Source: Tenrec ecaudatus
Lineage: Eukaryota > Chordata > Mammalia > Afrosoricida > Tenrecidae
Length of the DNA stretch: 64,000 nucleotides
Direction: 5' to 3'
NCBI RefSeq assembly: GCF_050624435.1
Contig: NC_134535.1
Span: 123,243,731 to 123,307,730, forward strand
A program made the position numbers and the translations under genes. The notes below the pieces were generated by a model. It was given only the letters and a program-made list of their open reading frames with translations, had not been told where the DNA came from and did no database searches. Within the stretch, counting starts at the first letter, position 1; every line of letters starts with the position of its first letter. Below, one piece after another: positions 36,225 to 46,626 of the stretch.

Positions 36225-36432
36225 AGGAGACCCAGTAGCATGGTGGGTCACTTCTTGAGCTGCTAACCGAAAGATCAGTAGTTCAAACCCACTGGAGGCT
36301 CTATGGGAGAAAGATGAGGCTTTCTGCTTATATAGAGATTTATAGCCCTGGAAACCCAAAAGTTTCTACTCTGTCCTAAAGGAACACCATTGAAATGGGC
36401 TTGATGGCAGTGAGTTGGGTTTGGGTTTTAAC
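36225..36432 (+). repeat. AfroSINE copy (left arm of an inverted pair)
   Basis: Full sense copy from 'ggagacccagtagcatgg' through 'gagctgctaaccgaaagatc' to 'ggcagtgagttgggtttgg'. Confidence 0.9.
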
Positions 36433-36477
36433 TTTCTAACTTACTATGAGTTTCCATTTAGCAGGAAATGCAAAATT

Positions 36478-36655
36478 AAAACCACTACCATTGAGTCTGT
36501 TCTGATTCATAGTGACCCTGTAAACGACTTTGTAAATCCTTATGGGAGCAGTCAGTCTCCTCTTTCTGCTCTGCAGTGACTGGTGGGTTTGAACAACTGA
36601 CCTTGCAGTTAGTAGTTCAACACTTACCCAAGGACAGTGCCACCAGGGCTCCTTA
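36478..36655 (-). repeat. AfroSINE copy (right arm of an inverted pair)
   Basis: Antisense copy: 'aaaaccactaccattgagtc', 'gattcatagtgaccctg', 'gactggtgggtttgaac', 'gtgccaccagggctcc'. It faces the copy at 36225 across about 45 bases. Confidence 0.9.
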
Positions 36656-36807
36656 TAGAAAATATAAGAGGTCTTCAAAACATTCATGGAGAGTTAAATG
36701 AAATGACAAAGTTTTTCTACACACTTTTTGGAAGCCTTCTTCATAGAACCTTTCCACTTATTAACCAGACATCTCTCAAATATCTATTTAGTTAAAAAAG
36801 GGTTCAG

Positions 36808-38592
36808 AAGACTTCTGGGAAGATGGCAACTGAGTAACACATACCAGAGGACTCCACAGAAATCAGTAGAGGAGAGTTACTAAGAGGGAAATTCGATACT
36901 GCCGGGTCACAGGAGGAGCATCATAAAGATAAGTAGGCACAGATCCACTAGGTTTTGAGGAGCTGGGGGCTTTGGGCTTACCACAGTGGAGGCCAGCTAG
37001 GGTTTGACCTTAGCCCTACCACTGTCTCAGCTGGATGATTTGGAGCCAGCGCAGGGACTTTATCTCAACAGCCACAGCACACTGCCACCTTGAGGCAGGT
37101 ATTAACCTCCTACAGTCCCATGGTCAGCCATCGGGACTCAGCTATATTGTTACTTTTGTTTTTCTCTCTCTCACCACCATCTCAGTCATTTGGGGGCAGG
37201 TATTAAATCCCTCCAGCCCCATGGTCAGGGACTGGGACTCGGCTGTATTGTTACTTTCCGTCTCTTGTCTGTCCCCGCACAGTCTCAGCGGGCTTAGTGT
37301 TGTTTTGTTTCATTTATTCTATTTTTCTTTGTCTCTTCCCTAATCTCTCACACACCACTGCTAACCCCCTCACCACTCCCTTTAGCCTAGGGCATTTAAA
37401 CTTGCTCTCCACCCAGATGGTAGAGCTCCACCCTCTGCAGCAAACCCCAGACTGAGGAAAGCCTGCCCACCCTCCACCAGGGGATATCCCACCCAACTTC
37501 TGGGGGAAATCCCAACAATCTTCTTCAGGGGAAATCCTACCTGTGTAGGTGGGGGAGCTCTTGCTCATCGTCTGAGGTCCCACTTGACTTTGGGAACATT
37601 CTCCTGCTTCCCGTAGTACATAACACAGCCTTAGACATCTTGGCCAACACTCACAAACATTCTACACTGCTGTGGGAGCCTCTACCTAACCTCCACAGCC
37701 ATCTATCAGACCAGAGTAATTCTTCCCACCATTTGCAGTTCTCTACACCAAAGTGGGCAACCTGCCAGCCTTCTGTGGCACTCCGTCGCAGCGGGCACAC
37801 CTGCACACACTCTGTGGTGCTCCAAGCTGCTGTGACCAACACCATAACGACTTCTGACTTCTTGTGAGATCACCCAGTACCACCCCATTCTTGTGGGTCC
37901 ACAACAACCCAACCAGTGTTCCCTTAGGGACCATGCAACTTGACCTCCAAATAACAGAATACCTGTTGACTAGGGAAAGAATGAAGCCACAGGAGGATAA
38001 AGTGGTAGGCTAATTCTATAGTGGAAATTAACTGCAGGCACGAGGTGTTGAAGGGATGAGTTATCAGGCATCAAAGAACAAAAAAATCATATCATTGTGA
38101 ATGAGGGAGAGTGCAGAGTGGGGACCCAAAGCCCATCTGTAGGTAACGAGGCATCCTCTGACAGAAGGGTCACACGGAGGAGATGAGCCAGTCAGGGTGC
38201 AGTATAGCTACGATGAAATACAATTTTCCTCAGTTCTTTAATGCTCCTCCACGACTCCCACCCCCACCCACCATCATGATCCAAACTCTACCTTACAAAT
38301 CTGGCTGGACCAGAGGATGTACACTGGTACAGATAGGAACTGGAAACACAGGGAATCCAGGACAGGTGATCTCTTCAGCACTAGTGGTGAGAGTGGCGAT
38401 ACCGGGACGGTGGCGAGAAGGTGGGGTAGTAAGGGGGAACCAATTACAAGCATCTACATATAACCCCCTCCCTAGGGGACTGACAATTAAAAAGTGGGTG
38501 AAGGGAGATGTCGGACAGCGTAAGATACGACAAAATAATATCAAGGATTCGTGAGGGAAGGGCGGTGGGAAGGGAGTGAGGGGAATGAGGCG
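36808..38592 (+). mobile_element. L1 5'-UTR / 3'-UTR chimera lacking both ORFs
   Basis: 36808 onward starts 'acttctgggaagatggcaac', followed by a GC-rich stretch of about 1.2 kb that looks like an L1 promoter/5' UTR. At about 38,040-38,050 it changes directly to L1 3' UTR ('cacgaggtgttgaagggatg'), the sequence seen at 5.4 kb and 27.3 kb. ORF1 and ORF2 are absent. The 3' UTR stops near 38,592, before the AATAAA terminus. Assigning the first part to the 5' UTR rests on the start sequence and position, so it is less certain than the 3' UTR. Confidence 0.6.
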
Positions 38593-38734
38593 CTCATACC
38601 ATTCCTTAGTGGTCAGCCATGAGGTGATCTTCAATCAATGGAATATGAACAGTGATTTTTAAAGTACCTCAGGTACTTGGTGTACTCTGTTATCTCCCTG
38701 TGACCTTTCCAGTCTGGTCCCCAATGTAACAGAC

Positions 38735-38818
38735 CCGCAAGAAGAAGAGAACAGGCAGACTCTTGGCTTGAGACGGAGTCACACAGCTCCAAGGCTTAAT
38801 CTTTATTCCTAGACAACC
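38735..38818 (-). repeat. Fragment of an endogenous retrovirus LTR (R-U5) and leader
   Basis: On the minus strand: AATAAAG, then about 60 bases, then 'gcgggtctgttaca' followed by TTGGGGACC. This is the layout of a class I (gamma-like) LTR end next to a primer-binding site. No U3, gag, pol or env is visible nearby. Old and tentative. Confidence 0.35.
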
Positions 38819-39014
38819 CAGAGATGGGTGAGTAAGAATAAATGAATGCTGTTGGCAACCAGGGGTTAGGGTGTGCTTTTAATGCAGCATAAATGTGGCA
38901 ATAGATAAATGGTAGAGGAGCTAAATTTATGTCATTTAAAATATCATGTAAACGACTGTGCCACCTACTAGCTATGTTATTTGAAATCTGAAGTTGTTTC
39001 GCTTGTCCCATCTG

Positions 39015-39235
39015 TAAAGCGCTCAGGTTTTTCAGTGGTTAAAGCTTTGGGCTCCTAACCAAAAAGTCAGTTCTTGAAACCCATGAGGCATTCTGAAACA
39101 GAAAGGAGTGTCAGTTTCCTTCCATGGTGATTTATATACTATTCTATCCTCTATGCAAATTAGAGATAATCATAAATCCTACTTGACAATATTCTTGGCA
39201 GTTTAAATGGAGCCCTATAAGTTCAAAATCAGACT
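39015..39235 (+). repeat. AfroSINE copy, diverged
   Basis: 'cgctcaggtttttcagtgg', 'gctcctaaccaaaaagtcag' and 'cctataagttcaaaatcag' follow the sense order of the SINE. Confidence 0.55.
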
Positions 39236-39269
39236 GGAATTAATATATTGAACCAAAACCAAACCAAAT

Positions 39270-39462
39270 AAAAGCAGTTCATTCCCAACAAGTGGATTCC
39301 AACCTTATAGCCACCTTATAGGATAGAGTAGCATTTCTGAGACTGGCGACGTTTATGGAAACAAATGGCCTCATCTTCTTTCACAGAGTAGCTACTGGGT
39401 TCAAATCACCAGCCTTTCAGCAGTTGCGTCCTATACCGACTGCAGCCCCAGAGGCCCCTAAC
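39270..39462 (-). repeat. AfroSINE copy
   Basis: Antisense: 'agtggattccaaccttatagcc', 'tactgggttcaaatcacc', 'gcagccccagaggcccc'. It lies next to the opposite-strand copy at 39015. Confidence 0.7.
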
Positions 39463-40369
39463 ATACTGCAAACACGTAATAAATGTTAGAGGGCCATAAT
39501 TCTTTCTGTTATTATCATTATTATAGCAAATGTATGATCTTTACACTGCGGTTGTAACTTTATACTAAAGTCATCTAGATTTGGAAATGTGACCGGATGC
39601 ATGTAAGTAGCAACTTAAGAAATTTGATGCGAATGATGGTGTGGAGCCCAAATTTGTTGACTTCACAAGGCAATGATCCTTGACTAATCTCCACTGACTC
39701 AAGAGTCAAAGAAGTAGATACAGATTAACAGCAGGGTCTTTCAGACTGTAATGAGATATGATGATTGGGGGTGATGGCCTGAATCCATGCAGTTGCTTCT
39801 GCAAAGAAATGCCTGGCAACCTGTTTTAGGAAAATAAGCCACAGAAACCCATACAGAAGTTAATTTGATTTTATAACACAGAGGGCCACCTTTTGCTATA
39901 ATCAGAACAATAGCACCTTTTTTCTTCTTTTTAAAACTAATATGCACCAAAAAAGGAGGAGTTCTGTGATTTGTCAGACTTCTGAAAAAGATTTTTCAGA
40001 GTTTTTATAAGAATATTGTTGTCTCATTACTGAGAAAAATCTGAGAAATGGGAAGAAACCCTGAATCCATTTTATTCACAACCACCAGTTTTTATTTCTT
40101 ACTTGGAAAGGAAGTTGAATGATGAGATTTTGCTCACACATGCAGATGAATCCCATCTCCAGGTATGAAGGATGAGTCTGGCAGGCTGTAGCTACTAATT
40201 GTGTCACAAGCAATTTATCTTTGAAGACGAACCTTTCTTAGAGAAACAGTGTCTCAACGAGTTTCATATAAAATTATTTCTATCTGTACCAAGGTTCTTA
40301 TAAATATATCCAAATTATGACTGTAAAAGGCAAATGGTTTTCCATTTCTACAAATGTATTCTGCTTAGA
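39463..40369. other. Intergenic DNA, nothing assignable
   Basis: No gene or nameable repeat. I looked here for the missing lectin-domain exon of the CLEC2-like pseudogene and did not see it. Confidence 0.3.
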
Positions 40370-40600
40370 TAAAGTTTACATACAATAAAATACCCACAGT
40401 TAAAGTATACAATTCAATGGATTGGGGCATCTGCACACACTCATGCAACTGTCACCACAATCACAATAACAAACACCCATCCATTCCATACGTGTCTGTG
40501 TTCCCCACTGTGACACCTCCTGTCTCTTTCAACCTAACTTCCCTCAGATAGCCACAAATCAGCTCTCTGTCTCTGACCACTTAACCACTCTGCTAATGTC
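40370..40600 (-). repeat. Ancient L1M-type 3'-end fragment
   Basis: 'acatacaataaaatacccac', 'atacaattcaatggattg' and 'caactgtcaccacaatcac' are the antisense 3' UTR of old eutherian L1. Confidence 0.65.
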
Positions 40601-40984
40601 CCCTGCTTCTCTCTGATCCGCTCCGTTCTCACATGTGCAAACACAACTTTCCGAATTTGAGAACAAGACTCGCATCCAACAAGATCTGTAGTGCTAAGAT
40701 GATTGCAATTAGCAATGTCACTTGCTATATGTAATGATGAACACATAAAATCCACCACTTCAAAGGCACCTGTTCAAGATATAAACCAAAAAAGGGAAAT
40801 CGAGGAGTTGACCTTTTTGGAAGTTGTGTTATAAAGTAAAATTTGGCAGGCTAGAATTTTTATAGATAAATATTATTAGAGAAGTAAATACCATCACATT
40901 CATTTGGAAAGAGTATTTCAAGTTCTATATTGAAGTGCAGTGCTGAATATGATAGGAAAAAATTTTTTCCACAAGGAGTATCAA

Positions 40985-41860
40985 TTAATATGACCATGAT
41001 TCAAATTAACACATCAATCACAGAAAACAATGATGAAGACACTGAAGAATTCTACCAATTTTTTTCAGTCTGAAATTGATCAAACATGCAACCAATATGA
41101 ATTGAAGTTGGAAACAAAGAGGAAAAGGGTATCTATGTCAAACATGGCTTTAATGAGAGAAAAAAATGCTAAAATTTGCATGATGGGATTTTTCTAGGCA
41201 TATGACTTCTTCATTGCAAATAACTTCCTTCTACAACTATTCATTTGCATTCCATCTAGACAGATAGACCACACAGGAATCAAACGGACCACATCTGTAG
41301 AAAAATCACTAAAGATTCCCCCTATCATCAGCAGCAGCAAAAAGAAAAAGGCAGGGGCCAATTGTGGACCAGACCATTAATTGCTCATGTGCAAGTTCAG
41401 GCTGAAGCTGAAGAAATAGAGAACAAGTTCATGATAGCAAAACCTATGACTCTGATTAGAGTCCACCTAATTTTAAGTGAACCCCAAACTGCATTCAGTA
41501 CATTGAACACTAATGACTGAATAGTTGGCAAGTAGTGAAATGATACAGAACGTCATACATGAAGAAAGCAAAAGGTCATTTAAAAGACAGGAAAGAAAGA
41601 AAACAGCAAGTGGATGTTAGATGTGACTGAAACTTTTTCTTGTATGTAGCGGCACTAAAGGGAATGGAAGAAACGGTGAACTAACAGAGGTAAAGGAAAA
41701 TTTGCAAAGATCATGATAGAGAAGACAAATAAAATATTCTAATGAAACATGCAGTTAGAGTTAGAAAACCAAAAAGGAAGAACACGTCCACATTCTCAAG
41801 CTGACAGAGCTGTAGAATTAGCCTCAAGTTCAGATAGTGAAGGGTTCTATGGGGAAAATA
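40985..41860 (+). repeat. RTE/BovB LINE, endonuclease and linker, decayed
   Basis: Sense order as in the 15.5-16.5 kb copy: 'gaagaattctaccaa', 'gaaattgatcaaacatgc', 'gggccaattgtggaccagac' (catalytic region), 'aaaagacaggaaagaaag'. Frames are broken. Confidence 0.75.
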
Positions 41861-42171
41861 CTGAATGACACAGGATGTATGACTTGAAGACCATTTTTTG
41901 GTCCATGGACCTAGAATCGTTCCAGTACTAACTATTTCTATTATCCTTTTTTTTTCTCTTTGCCAAAAACCAGGTGTCTGTATATGTGTGGGTATCCTTC
42001 TGAGCTCTATTTTCTATTTTTAACACTAGTGGCACACTGTATTAACCATGTGTCCTTAGGTTAAGCCTTGAAACCAAATCAAATAAATCCTTTAATTTTG
42101 TTTTTCTTTCTCCCAATTGTTTGGACTATTTCAGATTCTCTTTATTTTATTGGTTTTTGCTTGTTTGTTTT

Positions 42172-42405
42172 TATTAAAAGATCATTTTATTGGAGGCTCT
42201 TACAACGCTTGTAACAATCAATTGCATCAAGCATATTTGCACATATGTTGCCATCATTCTTTTCTAGACATTTGCTTTCTATTGAGCCCTTGGTATCAGC
42301 TCCTCTCCCCACCACCCCCACCCTGTGACCCCTTGATAAATTATAAATTATTATTTTATATCTTACACCAACCGCTGTCTCCCTTCCCCCATAGTATATG
42401 TGTAT
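42172..42405 (-). repeat. L1 3' end, antisense
   Basis: 'cattttattggaggctcttac', 'gacatttgctttctattgagccc' and 'ccccttgataaattataa' are the complement of the L1 tail seen at 8.0-8.15 kb. 5' truncated to about 230 bases. Confidence 0.8.
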
Positions 42406-44111
42406 TTTATATGAACTCTAAAAAGTAGGTTGCCAATTCTTTCCTGATAATTATTCTTGTTTTTTCTTGGGACTGTGATGAATCTATAGATGAATTTAGC
42501 TAGAACAGACATCACAATAATGTTATATCATATGATTCATGAAAACATTCTCTCTTATTATTTAGGTCTTCATATCCTAATTTTTTGTAGTTTTAATGTG
42601 CAAGTCTTTAATCTTGTATACCTTTTTACAGCTTTTCAGAACCAAATAGCATGTTTGATGATGTAGTACATTCACATTTTATGCTATCATGAATGAAACA
42701 TTGATTGTTGCTAGTACACAGAAATTGATTGCTGCTAGTATACCGAAATATAATCATTTTTATATATGTGTTTTGCACCCTGAATACCATTAAACTGACT
42801 GATTAGTAACGAACTGCTTATTTTTTCAATAGGTGATTCTGTTGCTCCCTGCCTTCCTTCTAGCCTTCCTGCAGAGTCACAGGAACCTGCAAGAACAAGG
42901 GAAAGAAGCTTTATGGCGCTGCAATGAGCTCCTTTCTGGTGATTGTGAGAACTGCACTCTGCACAGTTTCAGCAGGTGAGCTGTCCATTTCGTATGCATA
43001 CTTTAACTTCCAAAGCATTGTTTCATTTGTATAGAGGGATATTTCATTTTTGTGTGATTTTCACACTGTCCCTCAAGGATCAGGGGTAATTTCTGGCCAA
43101 ACAACCCACTTAATCTTGACTTTTGTCTATAGAATAAGCATGTTGCCTTTTACTAAAACAATAATACCTGTATTAAATATTCACAGCTGATTAGGAGAAT
43201 AAAATGAGTTTATACACATGAAGTTTTCTTTCAAGCAAGTATCACTCTAAATCCTTAAAAGTGAGGAACTGTATAAATGGGTACATCATAAAACTGCTTC
43301 CTTCATCAAGAAAGTTTTGCTTTAAAAGCTTATCACATGAACCAAATGGCATGTTTGGTGATGTGGTACTTTGACATTTCACCCCAAGCTCTTGACCTTC
43401 CCATGAACTAGTAGAAAGAATTAGTGCCATGTATTTTCTTGTTAGGTTGCTTCTAGTAAATGGCTATATCATTAAGAATAAAAATTAAGTTGGTCGTGAG
43501 ATCGTCTGAACAGGCAAAATGTTTAAAATCAAGCAATACCTCTGAAGAGAACATTAAGGGGCCCAAATCCCTGTGCTCTTCATGTGTCATTAAATCATTT
43601 CAGTTAAAAGCAGCAAATCTTCCACTGAACATACTTCTGGTGTGGATGGTTTGACTGATAGCCAATGAAATTGCTTCTCTTTCCCTAAAAATACAACAAT
43701 GTGGGCATCAAGCCAGAACTTCTGTGTCTCTCTCATGCAGCAACGCTTGCAGTATTCGACACCACCAAAGAGCTGGTGTGGTAATAGTTTTGAACTTTAG
43801 CTATAACTTCAGAGGCTATCGTTCATACAGAGAATACACCCTGAAGTAAGAAATAGTGCAGAAAAGACCCTCTTGCCCAGCAGAGAGCGAACACTATTTC
43901 CACATTAACACACTAGACCAGAGAAATAACATCACTCTGGGTCAGGCTACATTCACCCCACCGGTCAGGTCAGATCAATGCTCATGGCACAGAATTATTA
44001 GATAGCATTGAAGATAACTTCCACCACTTGACGTTTCAAATGATAATAAAGACCCTTAGAGACAAGCATCCTCGTTATGTTCTATATAGAATGTTTTGTG
44101 TACTACGGCTA
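42406..44111. other. Intergenic DNA; possible but unsupported exon at 42833-42975
   Basis: A tandem 'attgctgctagta' repeat lies near 42705-42745. 42833-42975 is open in one frame with an AG before it and GTGAGC after it, but it cannot be tied to the neighbouring lectin exons. The motif 'accaaatagcatgtttgatgatg' near 42642 recurs near 43340. Confidence 0.35.
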
Positions 44112-44425
44112 GTGCTGGAGTCACAATCACTAATTACCAGGCTGCTAACCAAAGAGTCTGTGATTAGAACCCGCCATCCAATCCACTCTGTGGGAGAAAG
44201 GTGTGGCAGTGTTTCTGTAAAGATTTCTTACCTCCGGCCATTGAGTCCATGCTGACTCACAGTGATGTCCTGTGGGTTTACAGGAGTAGAAAGCCCAGAG
44301 CTGCTGGTGGTTTTGAATTGCAGGTCAGGCAGATCACAGCCCAATGTGGAACAGTATGGGAGAGTTCAACTCTGTCCTGTAAGATTGCCATGAGTAGGAA
44401 CTGGCTTAACAGCTATGTTCGTTGT
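44112..44425 (+). repeat. AfroSINE copy interrupted by a second AfroSINE
   Basis: The outer sense copy has its head and core at 44112-44225 ('caggctgctaaccaaagagtc') and resumes at about 44345 ('ttcaactctgtcctgtaag', 'catgagtaggaactgg'). Confidence 0.75.
44226..44344 (-). repeat. AfroSINE nested in another AfroSINE
   Basis: Antisense fragment 'ggccattgagtccatgctgac', 'agctgctggtggttttgaat' inside the sense copy. It must be the younger insertion. Confidence 0.75.
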
Positions 44426-44549
44426 TGTTGTTATTGTTGCTATTTTTATATACTTATGTCTTGGTGGTGTGCACTCAGCTACTACTTTAACCTACTCTGG
44501 GGTTCCCTGAAAGAAAGTCATGGTGATCTGCATCCATAAAGGTTCCAAA

Positions 44550-44745
44550 AACCAAACCAAACTCACTGCCATCTAGTCAACGCTGATGACTCTTAGTGAT
44601 CCTAAAGGACAAAGTAGAACTACCCTTCTCAGTTCCCAAAACTAATTCTTTATTCGAGTGGAAAGCCTTGGTTTTCCCCAAGGAGCTACGGGTGGTTTTG
44701 AACTGCTGACCTTGCAGTTAACAGCCAAAAGCATAACCACTACTC
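44550..44745 (-). repeat. AfroSINE copy
   Basis: Antisense copy starting 'aaaaaccaaaccaaactcac', with 'ggtggttttgaactgctgacc' and 'cataaccactac'. Confidence 0.85.
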
Positions 44746-45750
44746 TTTCAAGATTACAGTCATGAAAATCCAATGGAAATCTGATCTGCTCAGTGCTAAC
44801 TAGGGTCACCATGATTTGGAATCAAAGCAAATCTACACGCATTTTATGCATCACTTAAAAGACATTATCACATTGATCTTACAAAAACAAATTCTAGCTT
44901 TAGCAAGAACCCATGAACATATGTGTATGCGTGCCTGCTCATGCACACACACAGATATTAGAGATAAAAAGAAAGAAAATACATTTAAGAGCAAAAATCA
45001 ACTGCCTGCCCATAAGGGGAAAAACCAAACACTGATCTGGTGTTCAGATCATGCAAAAAACTATTTATGGCAAAAAATAGGCATAGAAGCCAAGAGGAAT
45101 ATTTCACTGAGAAAATATCCTGAGTGGAACCAAGGACTGCCTGCTAGCCAAAAGGTGTCTAAGCATGAAGCTCCTCTTCCAAAAGTTCACAGCCCTGGAA
45201 GCACTATGGAAGCACATGGGGTCACCGGAACTCAGAATTAACTTTATGGCACACAACAACTTTAACTTGAATGCATATAAATAGTCCAAACCATATTCTT
45301 AAAACTGACAGAAGTATATTCCGCTGAATAGAAAAGTTATAATAACTAGATAAATGTCTGAGTTATAACATGGCAGAATTAGCTATGCAGAAGAAACTGA
45401 CAGAATGATTAGCTATTCAGTGCATTTTACTACTAATCAAGCTTCTATCTGTCCTAAGAGGCACGGCCACAGCTAGATGTACTGGTAAAATTGACTAAAC
45501 CTTCATAGAAGAGAAATGTTTTTACTTAAAAACTCTATTTCAAAATAGAAAAATTGAGAAAGCAACTTAAAATTTACAGCTAAGATGGTTACCGTAATTC
45601 ACTCAGTCAAATAAGGATAGGGGGCACTCTAAGACCATTTATGCATAGGAAAACCTGTATTTCCATGAAAAGTATACTGAGTGAGAGGAAAGAAAATCCT
45701 AAGGGATATACAGTGTTTGACATTCAATCTGTAAATATACTTTATTTAAG
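44746..45750. other. Intergenic or intronic DNA
   Basis: 45,150-45,262 ends 'ggcacacaacaac' and is probably a BovB or SINE tail. The rest would be intron 3 of the CLEC2-like pseudogene. I could not find its exon 3 (the WIG...KCYYF part of the fold) here. Confidence 0.35.
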
Positions 45751-45857
45751 GATTTCCTGGAAAAAAAAACCTTTTGATTCTTGTCAATATTTGATTGGCC
45801 TGAAGGAAAACCAGGAGAGACTTAGAAATGGGTAGATGGAACACTATCCAGTGGTCG
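45751..45857 (+). pseudogene. CLEC2-like C-type lectin pseudogene, exon 4 of the usual five
   Basis: The 107-base exon lies between an AG (...ttatttaag) and a consensus donor GTAAGT at 45858. It encodes the middle of a C-type lectin-like domain: QYLIGLKENQER, then KWVDGTLSSG. This is the WIGL...W-K-W-x-(N/D)-G-T pattern of CLEC2 proteins. The two halves are in different frames. A +1 shift near the run of nine A (45761-45769) and a -1 shift near 45820 restore the frame overall. Read through directly, TGA at 45775 and TAG at 45823 stop it. The exon ends in phase 2, which fits the exon at 46491. CLEC2 proteins are type II membrane ligands of NK receptors; this copy cannot make one. Confidence 0.8.
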
Positions 45858-46089
45858 GTAAGTCCTGAGGATGCAATTTACATGGCTAGAGCTGGACTCA
45901 GAGCGTGTTTCTACCCTGGAGACATCCATACCGATCTTTCTCCTGGCGCTTCCTTTGTGGTGGAAATGTGCCCAGAGGGAGGAAAAAATAGTACCACAAA
46001 TTATTCAATGCGTACAATCTGCTAAATATAATGCAATAATGGTTATTCTAGCATTTGAATTCCACAATAACCTTGAGCAGTGTTTGGAG

Positions 46090-46205
46090 GTTTTTTTAAG
46101 TTTTATTTACATATAATTAACACATCATACAACTCACAGTAAGAAGAGTTGTGAGATCAATCTCACAATTTTAGAACATTTTCCTCTTTCTCGCACTCAT
46201 TGCGA
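46090..46205 (-). repeat. Ancient L1M-type 3'-end fragment in the last intron
   Basis: 'tttacatataattaacacatc' and 'cacaattttagaacattttcc' are antisense old L1 3'-UTR sequence. It lies between the two CLEC2-like exons. Confidence 0.6.
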
Positions 46206-46490
46206 ACATTTTATAGATGTTAAAATTGAGTTCTAGAAATGTTGAAAAAACAGAATATTTTATAACATAGAATTAAAATGTGATAACAGATCTCTAACTT
46301 CTCCGCCACTCTTTAAATTCATACAGCTATTTTGCAGGCTAAGAGACGCACACTTGAATTGTTAAGACTGCTTTTTATTGGTCTAGCATTATGATACTGG
46401 GTTAGTGGGAAAGGCTTATAGCAAATGATGTTTTCTCTAATCTTAGACTCTAATATCTAATCTTTGACTTTTTTCTTTGGTTTTTTTCAG

Positions 46491-46626
46491 GTTTAAAATG
46501 ATTGGATTTGGAGAATGTACCTATGTTCACAAAACTGAGATTAGCAGTGCCAGCAGCCATTTGGTTAGGAAATGGATTTGCAGAAACCAGAGACATACAC
46601 AAAATGAAATTAAGGTGTTGATCTAA
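46491..46626 (+). pseudogene. CLEC2-like C-type lectin pseudogene, terminal exon
   Basis: A strong acceptor (tttttttcag) precedes 46491. Completing the split codon from exon 4 gives RFKMIGFGECTYV, then SSASSHLVRKWICRNQRH, then a stop at 46624. GEC-x-Y ... SSA ... RKWIC is the end of the CLEC2 lectin domain, where the two cysteines form the conserved C-terminal disulfides. The RKWICR-x-x-x-H ending is closest, from memory, to CLEC2B (AICL). The C-terminal tail is slightly longer than in the human proteins. The exon itself is undamaged, and an AATAAA lies downstream at 46840. Because the preceding exon is broken and exon 3 was not found, the gene is called a pseudogene. Confidence 0.83.

Noticed and set aside
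42833..42975. An open 47-codon exon-like segment (VILLLPAFLLAFLQ..., three cysteines) with acceptor and GTGAGC donor, which could splice in frame to 46491.
   Set aside because: Its phase would bypass the recognised lectin exon 4, it does not match any exon of CLEC2 genes, and it has no upstream start exon. One open frame of this length is not rare by chance.
45828..46116. Two overlapping plus-strand frames (65 and 81 codons) in the CLEC2-like region.
   Set aside because: They start inside exon 4 or run into the intron past a consensus donor, and show no domain.
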